This document shows, one piece after another, positions 1 to 10,536 of a stretch of DNA of 64,000 bases. Made by a program: the position numbers and the translations under genes. A model generated the notes under the pieces. It ran no database searches. It was not told the origin of the DNA and worked only from the letters and a program-made list of their open reading frames with translations. Source of the DNA: Paractinoplanes rishiriensis (GTDB lineage: Bacteria > Actinomycetota > Actinomycetes > Mycobacteriales > Micromonosporaceae); the NCBI RefSeq assembly GCF_016862375.1, contig NZ_BOMV01000013.1:1-64000 (forward strand). The letters run 5' to 3'. Every line of letters begins with the position of its first letter. Position 1 is the first letter of the stretch.

Positions 1-90
1 GGCCCGGGTAGAAGGCGGGGCCCGGGTAGAAGGCGGGGCCCGGGTAGAAGGCGGGGCCCGGGTAGAAGGCGGGGCCCGGGTAGGAGGCGG
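1..90. repeat. Five tandem copies of an 18-bp GC-rich unit
   Basis: Five head-to-tail copies of an 18-bp unit (GGCCCGGGTAGAAGGCGG) fill positions 1-18, 19-36, 37-54, 55-72 and 73-90; only the last copy differs, by one base (GTAGGA for GTAGAA). The array lies directly after the 3' end of the fadA5 thiolase gene and may continue beyond the window edge. Each unit contains CCCGGG, so single-strand pairing is possible. No function is known to me; it looks like a slippage-prone minisatellite. Confidence 0.95.
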
Positions 91-99
91 GGCGCCCGT

Positions 100-2572
<2,473 letters not shown>

Positions 2573-2684
2573 CCTCGCTGAATAGAGATCCGTGCAGATC
2601 ATGCACTGAACGCGCCGCTCCCTTGTGGACCGCACCGGGCAGCGCGACATTGAGGGCCCGGAGTTCTCGTCGAGGAGGCGCCGC

Positions 2685-4184
2685 ATGGATCAGGAAACGG
2701 AGTCACGCACCTACCCCCTGGGTCGAAGCCGTCCGGACCTCGCGCTGGACGACCTGCCCGAGCCCGAGCAGGTCTTCAAGGTCAGCCGGATCGGCCCGCG
2801 CCAGATGGCGATGTACGTGGTCGGCCCGAGCCTCATCGCCCTGGGCATCTCGATCGGCAGCGGCGAGTGGCTGCTCGGCCCGCAGGCGGTGGGCCAGTTC
2901 GGCTTCGTCGGCGTCGGCTGGGTCATTCTCGTCTCGGCCGTGCTGCAGACGTTCTACAACGTGGAGTGTTCCCGGTACGTGATGGCGACCGGGGAGGCGC
3001 CGGTGGTCGGCTGGGGGCGGGTGCCGCCCGGCTGGCTGCTGTGGGTGCCGTTCTCGGTCTTCGTGGTCATCTTCGCGTTCATCGCCGGCGGGTGGGCAGC
3101 CTCGGCGGGGCAGGGGCTTTACGCTCTGGTGCACGGCGAGGTGGCCCCGGCCGGAGCCGAGGAACCGCGGATCTGGGCCATCGGGCTGCTGGTCCTGGTC
3201 TTCGTGCTGACCGCGTTCGCCAAGCGGATCAGCCGCTCGCTCGAACTGGCGAACTGGCTGATGGTCGGCGCGATCCTGGTCGGCCTGATCCTGATCGACC
3301 TGTTCGTGGTGCCGTGGGAGCTGTGGTGGGAGGGCATCCGCGGCTTCTTCACCCCGGCCGCGCCGCCGGAGGGCATCACGGCGACCCAGCTGGGCGGCCT
3401 GGCCGGCTTCACGGCGCTGGCGTCGGGTCTGAACTGGTACGTGATGGGGCACTACCGCGACAAGGGCTACGGCATGGGTTACCGCACCGGTTACATCTCG
3501 GGCATGCGCGGTGACCAGCAGCGGATGCTGGACGTGGGCGTGACGTTCCCCGACAACCCGGAGAACGCGAGCCGCTGGCGGCGCTGGTACCGGTTGCTCC
3601 TGGTGGACATGTGGGGCGTCTTCTTCATCGGCGCGATGCTGGGCATGCTGCTGCCGACGATCCTGATGGCCCACGCTGTGGACATTTCCGGCACCCGCCC
3701 GACGACGGCGCAGGTCCCGACGTTCGTGGCAACGGTCCTGGACGCCGAATACGGGCGCGGCATGTTCTATCTGGCGCTGGCCCTCGGTGTGCTGATTCTC
3801 TTCAGCACGCAACTGGGCATTTTCGAGGCGATGGTCCGTGTCACGACCGACGCGGCCCACGCGACGTCGCCCCGCCTGCGCCGGCTCATCGAGGGCGACC
3901 CGCGCCGTTTCTACTTCCCGTTCATGTTCGTCCTGATGGTCATCATCGCCATCGTCCTGCACCTGGCCCTGCCGGTGAACTTGGTCCAGTGGTCGGCGAA
4001 CATGTCCAACTTCGGGGCCCTGATCTACCCGTTCATGCTGATGTACCTGAACAGCAAGCTGCCCAAGCCGGCTCGTCCCCGTCCGTGGCACTACGTGTTG
4101 CTGGTCTGCAATTTCCTGTTCTTCGGATTCTTCTTCGTCAACTTCATCGCCGACTTCTTCGGAGATCCGCTGGTCACGTTCTGA
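2685..4184 (+). CDS. Nramp-superfamily-like membrane transporter with altered metal-site motif
   Basis: A 499-residue polytopic membrane protein with about eleven hydrophobic segments. The first helix (GPSLIALG...GSGEW) aligns with the first Nramp helix, but the DPGN metal-binding motif is replaced by GSGE, so divalent-metal transport cannot be assumed; a solute or another ion is possible. ATG at 2685 follows GAGGAGG (2672-2678) and is preferred to the upstream in-frame ATG at 2625. It lies 112 nt downstream of cyp125 on the same strand. I see no KstR site before it, and whether it shares the cyp125 transcript is unclear. Confidence 0.75.
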   Translation: MDQETESRTYPLGRSRPDLALDDLPEPEQVFKVSRIGPRQMAMYVVGPSLIALGISIGSGEWLLGPQAVGQFGFVGVGWVILVSAVLQTFYNVECSRYVMATGEAPVVGWGRVPPGWLLWVPFSVFVVIFAFIAGGWAASAGQGLYALVHGEVAPAGAEEPRIWAIGLLVLVFVLTAFAKRISRSLELANWLMVGAILVGLILIDLFVVPWELWWEGIRGFFTPAAPPEGITATQLGGLAGFTALASGLNWYVMGHYRDKGYGMGYRTGYISGMRGDQQRMLDVGVTFPDNPENASRWRRWYRLLLVDMWGVFFIGAMLGMLLPTILMAHAVDISGTRPTTAQVPTFVATVLDAEYGRGMFYLALALGVLILFSTQLGIFEAMVRVTTDAAHATSPRLRRLIEGDPRRFYFPFMFVLMVIIAIVLHLALPVNLVQWSANMSNFGALIYPFMLMYLNSKLPKPARPRPWHYVLLVCNFLFFGFFFVNFIADFFGDPLVTF

Positions 4185-4225
4185 GCCCCCTTTCCGCCCT
4201 GGAGTTTCCTGCCCACGGCTTGCAT

Positions 4226-4256
4226 GGTGATCACTCGCGCCAGGCGTTTGATCACC
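4226..4256. terminator. Hairpin after the transporter gene
   Basis: GGTGATCA (4226-4233) and TGATCACC (4249-4256) form a perfect 8-bp inverted repeat with a 15-nt loop, about 40 nt after the transporter stop. There is no T-tract. The rest of 4185-4562 holds nothing else I can name. Confidence 0.4.
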
Positions 4257-4562
4257 GGCTGGTCCGTGCCTGGTCACCCGAGGCGGTCACCTTGCGCTTG
4301 GTGATCTGGCTGCCGCGCTGTGGGGGCGCCAGGGAAGTCGGTCACGCAGGCCAAGGTGGGCGCGTGGTGTGCTGGGACGAACCGCGCCGGTTGCGGGCCG
4401 CTTCGCGGCGACTTTTCCTGCGCTTTACGTCGGCGCGTGGAAGTCTTTTCGGAACTCGTCCAGAAGGTAGTGATGTTGGTGGACACGGTGTGTTAAAACT
4501 TCAAAGACTCTTGGTGTCGTTCGTCGACATCGCACGCCGCCCGGTCGCGAAAACAGGCTCTC

Positions 4563-5012
4563 ATGTCATCACGACAACACTGGGAACCGCGCTGGCTCCG
4601 CTGCGCCGCGGTCACCCGCTTCAGTGCCGCGGAGCAGGCGAGGCTCGCGGCGCTGCCCTCGGACGACGGGCCCGTGCCGGAGCCGGTCGGCTGCGAACTG
4701 GCCGTCGGCCACGACGGCAGCCACGTGGCCTTCGTGGTCGCCGTGCACGGGGGCGAGCGCTGGTGGTGGCTGCGCTGGGCACCCGACGCGCGCACCCTGA
4801 CCGAGGCCGCGTCGTGCGACCACACGCGCGATCACGGCCAATACCGCGACGACTGCCTGCTGCCCCACAACCACACCGGCCCGCACAGCTACGACATCCG
4901 CGCCACCACCCGCCACCGCCCCCGCAAAGCCCCAGGCCACCCCAGCCCCGGCTCGTCCACCCCCTGCGCCGGCATCAGGTGGAGCAACCGAGGCTCCCCC
5001 GACCCGTCGTAA
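4563..5012 (+). CDS. Small hypothetical protein with twin Cys-His motifs
   Basis: A 149-residue protein I do not recognise. Two copies of a pattern of the form C-x5-H-x-G-x-H are visible: CELAVGHDGSH near residue 43 and CLLPHNHTGPH near residue 98. Between them is a tryptophan-rich WWWLRW segment. The spacing suggests a paired metal-binding or structural repeat; no enzyme motif is seen. The C-terminal third is Pro/Arg/Ser-rich and probably disordered. ATG at 4563 has no strong ribosome-binding site. The stop at 5010-5012 directly abuts the apparent left end of an IS3-type element, so the natural C-terminus may have been replaced. Confidence 0.55.
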   Translation: MSSRQHWEPRWLRCAAVTRFSAAEQARLAALPSDDGPVPEPVGCELAVGHDGSHVAFVVAVHGGERWWWLRWAPDARTLTEAASCDHTRDHGQYRDDCLLPHNHTGPHSYDIRATTRHRPRKAPGHPSPGSSTPCAGIRWSNRGSPDPS

Positions 5013-5714
5013 CTGAAGCGCCCTGGGTTTGGTGGAGGTACCCGCCCGAGTTCCGGCCCGCGGTGTGCTGCGCGCGACTGATGCCGGGTTCCTGTCGGTG
5101 TCCGGGCACTACGCAGCCAAGACCCGGCCTCCGTCGGCTCGCGCTGCGCCGACGCCGCGTTGTGCGACCCGATCAGCGCGGTACACGCGGCGAACTACAG
5201 CGTCTACGGCGTCCGGAAGTTGCCCGACGCCTTGCGCCGGGCCGGCATCGAGATCAGCCGGGACCGGCTGGCCAGGCTGATGCGTCGGCTCGGCTTGGCC
5301 GGGGTCCGCCGGCGCCGCCAACCACGGACCACGATCCCTGGTATTGCGGCCCGCCCGCAGGACCTTGGTCCGCAGGAAGTTCAGCGCGGCCCTGCCGAAC
5401 CGGTTGCGGGTGTGCGACATGACCTACATCCGCACCTGGGCCGGGTTCGCCTACCTGGCCCCGGTCATCGACGTGTACTCCCGCCACCTGGTCGGCTGGG
5501 TCCTGGCCACGCACCTACGCACCACTCTGCCCCTCGAGGCCCTGGAGATGGCGATCTGGGCGCGTAACGGATGCCTGGACGGGCTGATCCACCACTCCGA
5601 CGCCGGCACCCCATGCACCGCGATCCGCTACACCGACACCCCGACCGACGCCGGGGTCCTGCCCTCGAACGGCTCCCCGCCCAGGGCGTCCCAGCGCAAG
5701 AAACACCGAAGCAT
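5013..5714 (+). pseudogene. Decayed IS3-family transposase (OrfA/OrfB remnant)
   Basis: A broken insertion sequence. At about 5035 one frame encodes the start of an IS3 OrfA-like protein (RYPPEFRPA), which soon joins OrfB sequence in other frames: GHYAAKTRPPSARA (about 5104-5145), then ISAVHAANYSVYGVRKLPDALRR (about 5172) and RRKFSAALPNRLRVCDMTYI onward from about 5375, with the integrase-core pieces VIDVYSRHLVGW and GLIHHSDAG. At least two frameshifts and a large internal deletion are needed to explain this, and the C-terminal catalytic region is missing. The right boundary lies against the cholesterol oxidase stop codon. The bases from 5013 resemble an IS left end, but no matching right repeat was found. 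Confidence 0.82.
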
Positions 5715-7348
5715 CAAGCGTAGGAAGCGATGAACCGATCCATGCAGCGCTCGGCATTGGCGGTAATGGTGAGGGAGGGATTGGCCAGACAGGTAGTGCC
5801 GGGCAGGAGGGCCCCATCCACGCAGTACATGTTGGAATATCCCGAAACCTTCCCGGAGAAGTCCGTGGCCCTGCCCATGACGAGACCGCCCAGCGGGTGA
5901 TAGGTGTTGGCCGACCCCAGCCCCATTCCGGTGTTCCGGTCGTACGTCGGCAGCCCGTTCAGCAGGTAGCCGTGCTTGCCCTCGGTGGCCCACCACAGGC
6001 GGGTCACCAGGTCGCGCCCCGCCTTGTCGGACGCCGTGGCCATCTCCGCGTACGGCCAGTGCACCTTGCCCGCCCCGGACGCCGCGTCGTACCGGATCTC
6101 GCCGCGCTCGGGGGACTGGCTCGTCACCAGGTGTGCCGACGCGTTGCCCAGCCAGCTCGGCATCGGCGCCGACTCCCACGCCATCGCGGCTGGTGCGTAC
6201 GGGTTGGCGTCGTCGAAGAATTTCGCATTGCCGGGGCCGCCCTGGGCGCTGCCGACCGTCTTGCGCAGGTTGAGCCTCGCCACCAGGAAGTCGCCGTTGT
6301 TGGCCCAGCCCTTTCCTACCTCCGCGCTGGTCAGCTTGGGGAGTTTGCCCTTGGCGCGCGACGTGAGCAGCAACGATGTGCTGCCCAGCGAACCCGCCGC
6401 CAGGAACAGGAAGTCGCAGCCGAACACCTTGGTGGCCAGCGTCGCCCCGTACTCGTCAATCTGTTTGCCCGCCACCTCGAGCGTGACCTGGCCGGACACC
6501 TCGCGGATCTCGGTCACCTCGTGCAGCGGCAGGACGCGGACGTTGCCGGTTGCCTCGGCCCAGCGCAGGTAGTTGCGGTCGACGCTGTTCTTCGCCCCCG
6601 AGTTGCTGCCGAACGGGCCCTCGCCGACCGTGTGGCACGCCGGCGCCCGGCCCGCTATCTCGTCGCGGATGACGTTCCAGTCGACGTTGAACGGGATCTG
6701 CACGGCGGACTGGCCGAACTCCTGGACGTAGGACAACCACGCCCGGGCGCCCTGGAACCTCGCGCCGGCCTGGATGTCGGCGGGGATCGTGGTCGCGCCG
6801 AGCGCCTGGCGGGCCCGCGGCCAGTAGACCCGGTCCATCTCGTCGAACGGGATGTCGGCCGGGTAGACCTTGGTCCAGTCGGCGCGGCGGGGCTGCGGCA
6901 TGAACATGCCGATCACCAGGGAGCCGCCGCCCACACCCGTACCGCTCAGGACGTTGATGCCGTTGCCGGTGTGCTTGGCGATCAGGCCGGCCCGGCGCTC
7001 GATGGCCTTGCTGGTGTCCAGGCCCAGCGGCGGGCGGTCGCTGAACCACGCGCAGCGCCAGTCCGGGTTGGAGATCGTGCAGAAGGTGTTTCCGGAGCCG
7101 TCGACCGTCCAGCGGCGGCCGCGTTCCAGCACCGTCACCGACACGCCGGCCTGGGCCAGCCGGTAGGCCGCCACGGCGCCGCCGAAGCCGCTGCCGATCA
7201 CCACCGCGGTCTTGCCGGCCAGGGCGGGCACCGCGCCGTACGCGGCCAGTGCTCCCTCCCAGCCCAGGATGCCTGTCGTGACCGCGGCCCCGGCGCCCAG
7301 GGCGCCGATCCGCAATACGTTCCGTCGGGTCACCTGCGAAGAACTCAT
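5714..7348 (-). CDS. choA: Secreted cholesterol oxidase (GMC-type flavoprotein)
   Basis: FAD enzyme that oxidises the 3-beta-hydroxyl of sterols and isomerises the double bond to give 3-keto-4-ene steroids outside the cell. The 544-residue product starts with a twin-arginine leader (TRRNVLRIGALGAGAAV). GSGFGGAVAAYRLAQAG is the FAD-binding GxGxxG fold, GTGVGGGSLV is a second flavin motif, and YHPLGG and NPSLTITANAER near the C-terminus carry the His and Asn of the active site, as in Streptomyces ChoA. ATG at 7348 follows GGGAGG and overlaps the ltp3 stop as ATGA. Its place at the end of the DUF35-ltp4-ltp3 operon puts it under the same KstR-like control. Confidence 0.92.
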   Translation of the reverse strand: MSSSQVTRRNVLRIGALGAGAAVTTGILGWEGALAAYGAVPALAGKTAVVIGSGFGGAVAAYRLAQAGVSVTVLERGRRWTVDGSGNTFCTISNPDWRCAWFSDRPPLGLDTSKAIERRAGLIAKHTGNGINVLSGTGVGGGSLVIGMFMPQPRRADWTKVYPADIPFDEMDRVYWPRARQALGATTIPADIQAGARFQGARAWLSYVQEFGQSAVQIPFNVDWNVIRDEIAGRAPACHTVGEGPFGSNSGAKNSVDRNYLRWAEATGNVRVLPLHEVTEIREVSGQVTLEVAGKQIDEYGATLATKVFGCDFLFLAAGSLGSTSLLLTSRAKGKLPKLTSAEVGKGWANNGDFLVARLNLRKTVGSAQGGPGNAKFFDDANPYAPAAMAWESAPMPSWLGNASAHLVTSQSPERGEIRYDAASGAGKVHWPYAEMATASDKAGRDLVTRLWWATEGKHGYLLNGLPTYDRNTGMGLGSANTYHPLGGLVMGRATDFSGKVSGYSNMYCVDGALLPGTTCLANPSLTITANAERCMDRFIASYA

Positions 7349-8499
7349 GGCTGCCTCCCGACAACCCACATGTTGAAGAACTGGGATCCCCCGCCGTACG
7401 CGTGACCGAGCGCCGTGCGCGCCCCTGCCACCTGGTGCTCGCCGGCCCGGCCCATCACCTGCATGGCCGCCTCGGCGAAGCGCAGCAGCCCGGACGCGCC
7501 GATCGGGTTGGAGCAGAGCACGCCGCCGGACGGGTTCACCGGCAGGCGGCCGCCGATCCGGGTCTCGCCGGCCTCGACGAGCTTCCAGCCGTGCCCGGGT
7601 TCGGCGAAGCCGACGTTCTCCAGCCACATCGGCTCGAACCAGGAGAACGGCACGTACAGTTCGGCCACGTCGACCTCGTCGATCGGGTTCTTGATGCCGG
7701 CCGCCTCCCACAGCGCGCGGGCCGCCTCGGCGCCGGCCCGCGGGTTGACGTGGTCCTTTCCGGCGAACGAGGTGGGCTCGGTGCGCATCGCGGTGGCCCG
7801 GATCCACGCCACCTGGCGCTCGCTGGCCTCGGCCGCCTGCTGGTCGCCGAGCACGATCGCGCAGGCGCCGTCCGACGACGGGCAGGTCTCGTCGTAGCGC
7901 ACCGGGTCCCACAGCATCGGCGACTGCCGCACCGAGTCCAGCGTGATGTCCGGCTGACGGAGATGGGCGTACGGGTTCAGCGCGCCGTTCCGCCGGTCCT
8001 TCACCGCGACCAGTGCCCCGATGTGCCCGGGAACATCAAACCTTCGGATGTACGCGCGAAGGTGCGGGGCGAAGTAGCCGCCCGCGCCGGCCGTGATGGG
8101 CGCGCTGAACGGCGGTTGGATGGACAGCGCCCACATGGCGTTGGACTCCGACTGCTTCTCGAACGCCACCGCCAGCACCCGCCGGTGCACCCCGGCCCGG
8201 ATCAGGCTGGTGGCCACGTTCGCGGTGGCGCCGCCCACCGAGCCGGCCGTGTGCACCCGCAGCAGCGGCTTGCCGGCGGCGCCGATCGCGTCGGCCAGGA
8301 ACAGCTCGGGCATCATGACGCCCTCGAACAGGTCGGGCGCCTTGCCCAGCACCACCGCGTCGATCTGCGACCAGTCGGTGGCGGCGTCGGCCAGCGCCCG
8401 GTCGACGGCTTCCCGGCACAGCCCGGCCATCGACACGTCGGTGCGCCGGGTGCGGTGGTGGGTCTGCCCGGTGCCGAGCACGGCCGCTCGTCGCGTCAT
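7345..8499 (-). CDS. ltp3: Lipid-transfer-protein-type thiolase, Ltp3-like
   Basis: Thiolase-fold enzyme of 384 residues from the SCP-x/lipid-transfer group. In sterol-degrading actinobacteria such proteins act as aldol-lyases or thiolases on CoA-activated side chains, and Ltp3/Ltp4 are associated with C-24-branched (plant) sterols. Visible landmarks are VHTAGSVGGAT, CPSSDGACAIVLG, a VDVAELYVPFSW segment and the glycine-rich NPSGGVLCSNPIGASG. ATG at 8499 overlaps the stop of the upstream ltp4 (ATGA). The gene order DUF35-ltp4-ltp3 matches Rv3521-Rv3522-Rv3523. Confidence 0.82.
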   Translation of the reverse strand: MTRRAAVLGTGQTHHRTRRTDVSMAGLCREAVDRALADAATDWSQIDAVVLGKAPDLFEGVMMPELFLADAIGAAGKPLLRVHTAGSVGGATANVATSLIRAGVHRRVLAVAFEKQSESNAMWALSIQPPFSAPITAGAGGYFAPHLRAYIRRFDVPGHIGALVAVKDRRNGALNPYAHLRQPDITLDSVRQSPMLWDPVRYDETCPSSDGACAIVLGDQQAAEASERQVAWIRATAMRTEPTSFAGKDHVNPRAGAEAARALWEAAGIKNPIDEVDVAELYVPFSWFEPMWLENVGFAEPGHGWKLVEAGETRIGGRLPVNPSGGVLCSNPIGASGLLRFAEAAMQVMGRAGEHQVAGARTALGHAYGGGSQFFNMWVVGRQP

Positions 8500-9515
8500 C
8501 GGTCCGCCCCCAGTACGCACACGAGGTTCTGCTGCAGCGCCGGCCCGCTGGTGGCGTGCGCGGCGGCCCGGCCGGCCCGCCCGGTCATCACCTCGGTGGC
8601 GGCCACGCCGATCCGGGCCAGCCCGGCCGAGAACATCGGGTTGCCGGCCAGCGGCCCGCCGGACGGGTTGACCCGGGTGCCCGCCGGCAGGCCGAGTGCG
8701 CGCCGGAGCAGGAGCTCCTGATGGGTGAACGGCGCGTGCAGCTCGGCCACATCGACGTCGCCGCCCAGCCCCGCGTCGGCCGCCGCCGCGGTGGCCGACG
8801 GCACCGCGGTGAGGTCCCGTTCGCCGAGGCCCTGCGGGTCGATCCGGTGCGCGAAGCCGGTGATCCAGGCCGGCCGCTCCCGGTGCCGCTCGGCCCGTCC
8901 GGCCGCGGCCAGCACGACCGCGCAGGCGCCGTCCGACACCGGCGGGCAGTCGTGCGCCCGCAGCGGATCGGCCAGGTATGGCTGATCAAGTAGCTCGTCG
9001 ACGGGCAGGGCACGATGGCGCGCGGCCACCTCGGCCATCTCCCGTTCGGTGAACAGGCCGGCGTCCAGGCAGAGCCGCGCCTGCAACGCGGCGATGCTGA
9101 TCGCGTCCGGCCACAGCGGGGCCGTCACGTACGGATCGAGCTGGAGGGCCAGCACCCGCCGCAGCTGGCCGGCCGAGGACTTGCCGAAGCCGTAGACCAG
9201 CGCGGTCTCCGCCTCGCCGGCCAGGATCTTGACGTATGCCTCGTAGAGCGCCCACGCGGCGTCCATCTCCACGTGGGACTCGGCGATCGGGGGGACCGCC
9301 CCGATGGCGTCGACCGCGTTCACGAACGAGAAGGCGCGGCCGGCCAGGTAGTCCGAGGAGCCGGAGCACCAGAAGCCGACCTCCTCGCGGGACAGGCCGG
9401 CGTCGGCGAGCGCGTCCCGGAACACCGGCACCAGCGTCTCCACGCCGCTCGTCGTGCCGCTGCTCGGCAGCGACGGCGACTGTGCGAAGCCGATCACGGC
9501 CACGGCGCTGGTCAC
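8496..9515 (-). CDS. ltp4: Lipid-transfer-protein-type thiolase, Ltp4-like
   Basis: Second thiolase-fold protein of the pair, 339 residues. It keeps CPPVSDGACAVVL, the AELHAPFTHQE segment and the NPSGGPLAGNPMFSAGL glycine loop, so it belongs to the same SCP-x-like family as the downstream ltp3 while being shorter. The GTG start at 9515 overlaps the stop of the DUF35 gene (GTGA), indicating translational coupling. Such enzymes often depend on a DUF35 partner for structure or activity, and one is encoded immediately upstream. Exact substrate is inferred only from synteny with Rv3522. Confidence 0.8.
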   Translation of the reverse strand: MTSAVAVIGFAQSPSLPSSGTTSGVETLVPVFRDALADAGLSREEVGFWCSGSSDYLAGRAFSFVNAVDAIGAVPPIAESHVEMDAAWALYEAYVKILAGEAETALVYGFGKSSAGQLRRVLALQLDPYVTAPLWPDAISIAALQARLCLDAGLFTEREMAEVAARHRALPVDELLDQPYLADPLRAHDCPPVSDGACAVVLAAAGRAERHRERPAWITGFAHRIDPQGLGERDLTAVPSATAAAADAGLGGDVDVAELHAPFTHQELLLRRALGLPAGTRVNPSGGPLAGNPMFSAGLARIGVAATEVMTGRAGRAAAHATSGPALQQNLVCVLGADR

Positions 9516-10456
9516 AGGTGCTCCGCGTAGGACTCGTAGGCCGCGTCCGGCTCGCCGGTGGGCTCGAAGTGCGCGATGTTCTCCGGCGTGGTCGACCACT
9601 CGGCCCGGTCGCGCCACACGGCGGACACCCGCATGCCCATCCGTACCTCCTCCGCCGGAAGGCCCAGGATCAGGTGCGGTATCGGGATGTCGGCGCCGTC
9701 CAGCAGGACCTGGGCGACCACGTACGGCGGCTTCAGCCGCTGGCCGGCGAACGGCACGTTGACCACGCAGAACGTGGTGACCGTGCCGCGGTCGGCCAGG
9801 TCGACCACCTCCTCGGGCGGCACCCCGTCGGCGGGGCAGACCCGCGGCGGCACGTAGACCTTGCGGCACGCGGGGCAGCGCTGCCCGATGAGCCGGCCGT
9901 CGGCCAGCGCCCGCAGGTAGCGCGCCTCCTCGACCGACGTGGTGTGCCGGTAGTGCAGCCGGATCGGCGTGGTCATGATCTCGACGGGCGGAGACCAGGC
10001 CGGTGGAGACAACGGCGGCACGCCGGAAGCCGGCTCGAAGCACTCGATGTCGTTGATGTGCCCTACCGGAGATGCCGCCCAGCGGACCTGGACCCGCATG
10101 CCGGTGTGCATCGCGTCGCGCGAGCCGGCGTCCACCGCGTGCAGCAGCGGCGTGTCCGCGCCGTCGAGCCGGATCAGCGCCCAGCCGAACGGCCGGTCCA
10201 GCGGTTGCCCCTCGAGCGGCCGGTCGGTCCAGGTCCAGCTGACCACCGTCCCGATCGGGGCGACCTCCACGAAATCGGTCACCGGCTGGTGCGACGAGGG
10301 GTCGTACTCCAGGGGCGGCACGTGCACCCGGCCGTCCGCGGTCCGGCCGCCGAGCACCCGCCGGTCGCGCAGCCCGGCCATGAAGCGGCCGAGCACCGGC
10401 CCGAGCGACCGGGTGTAGTCGAAGGCGATCGTCAACGGGGCAGAAAGCGGGTCCAC
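9512..10456 (-). CDS. DUF35 OB-fold protein with zinc ribbon (Rv3521-like)
   Basis: A 314-residue protein with two OB-fold (DUF35) halves. Between them, near residue 190, lies a rubredoxin-like zinc ribbon (CPACRKVYVPPRVCPADG). DUF35 proteins usually partner SCP-x thiolases or MaoC-type hydratases in steroid side-chain catabolism, and here two such thiolases follow with overlapping codons. The start is GTG at 10456. A perfect KstR-motif site ends only 10 nt before it, leaving no room for a usual ribosome-binding site, so the mRNA may be leaderless. Confidence 0.82.
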   Translation of the reverse strand: MDPLSAPLTIAFDYTRSLGPVLGRFMAGLRDRRVLGGRTADGRVHVPPLEYDPSSHQPVTDFVEVAPIGTVVSWTWTDRPLEGQPLDRPFGWALIRLDGADTPLLHAVDAGSRDAMHTGMRVQVRWAASPVGHINDIECFEPASGVPPLSPPAWSPPVEIMTTPIRLHYRHTTSVEEARYLRALADGRLIGQRCPACRKVYVPPRVCPADGVPPEEVVDLADRGTVTTFCVVNVPFAGQRLKPPYVVAQVLLDGADIPIPHLILGLPAEEVRMGMRVSAVWRDRAEWSTTPENIAHFEPTGEPDAAYESYAEHL

Positions 10457-10465
10457 GCCAAAGAG

Positions 10466-10479
10466 TGAAACACGTTACA
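10466..10479. promoter_or_regulatory. KstR-like operator of the DUF35-ltp4-ltp3-choA operon
   Basis: TGAAACACGTTACA matches TnnAACnnGTTnnA at every fixed position. It lies 10-23 nt upstream of the DUF35 GTG start. Confidence 0.85.
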
Positions 10480-10522
10480 ACTCTGTGCGGCAAGGATGGT
10501 TCCCAACAAGCAAAACCAATAG

Positions 10523-10536
10523 TGGAACGAGTTACA
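10523..10536. promoter_or_regulatory. Second KstR-like operator upstream of the DUF35 operon
   Basis: TGGAACGAGTTACA also matches TnnAACnnGTTnnA fully. It overlaps the stop codon (10532-10534) of the upstream metalloprotease gene and lies 57 nt from the first site. Confidence 0.7.

Noticed and set aside
1-90. Possible CRISPR-like array
   Set aside because: The 18-bp units are contiguous with no spacers, and no cas genes are present.
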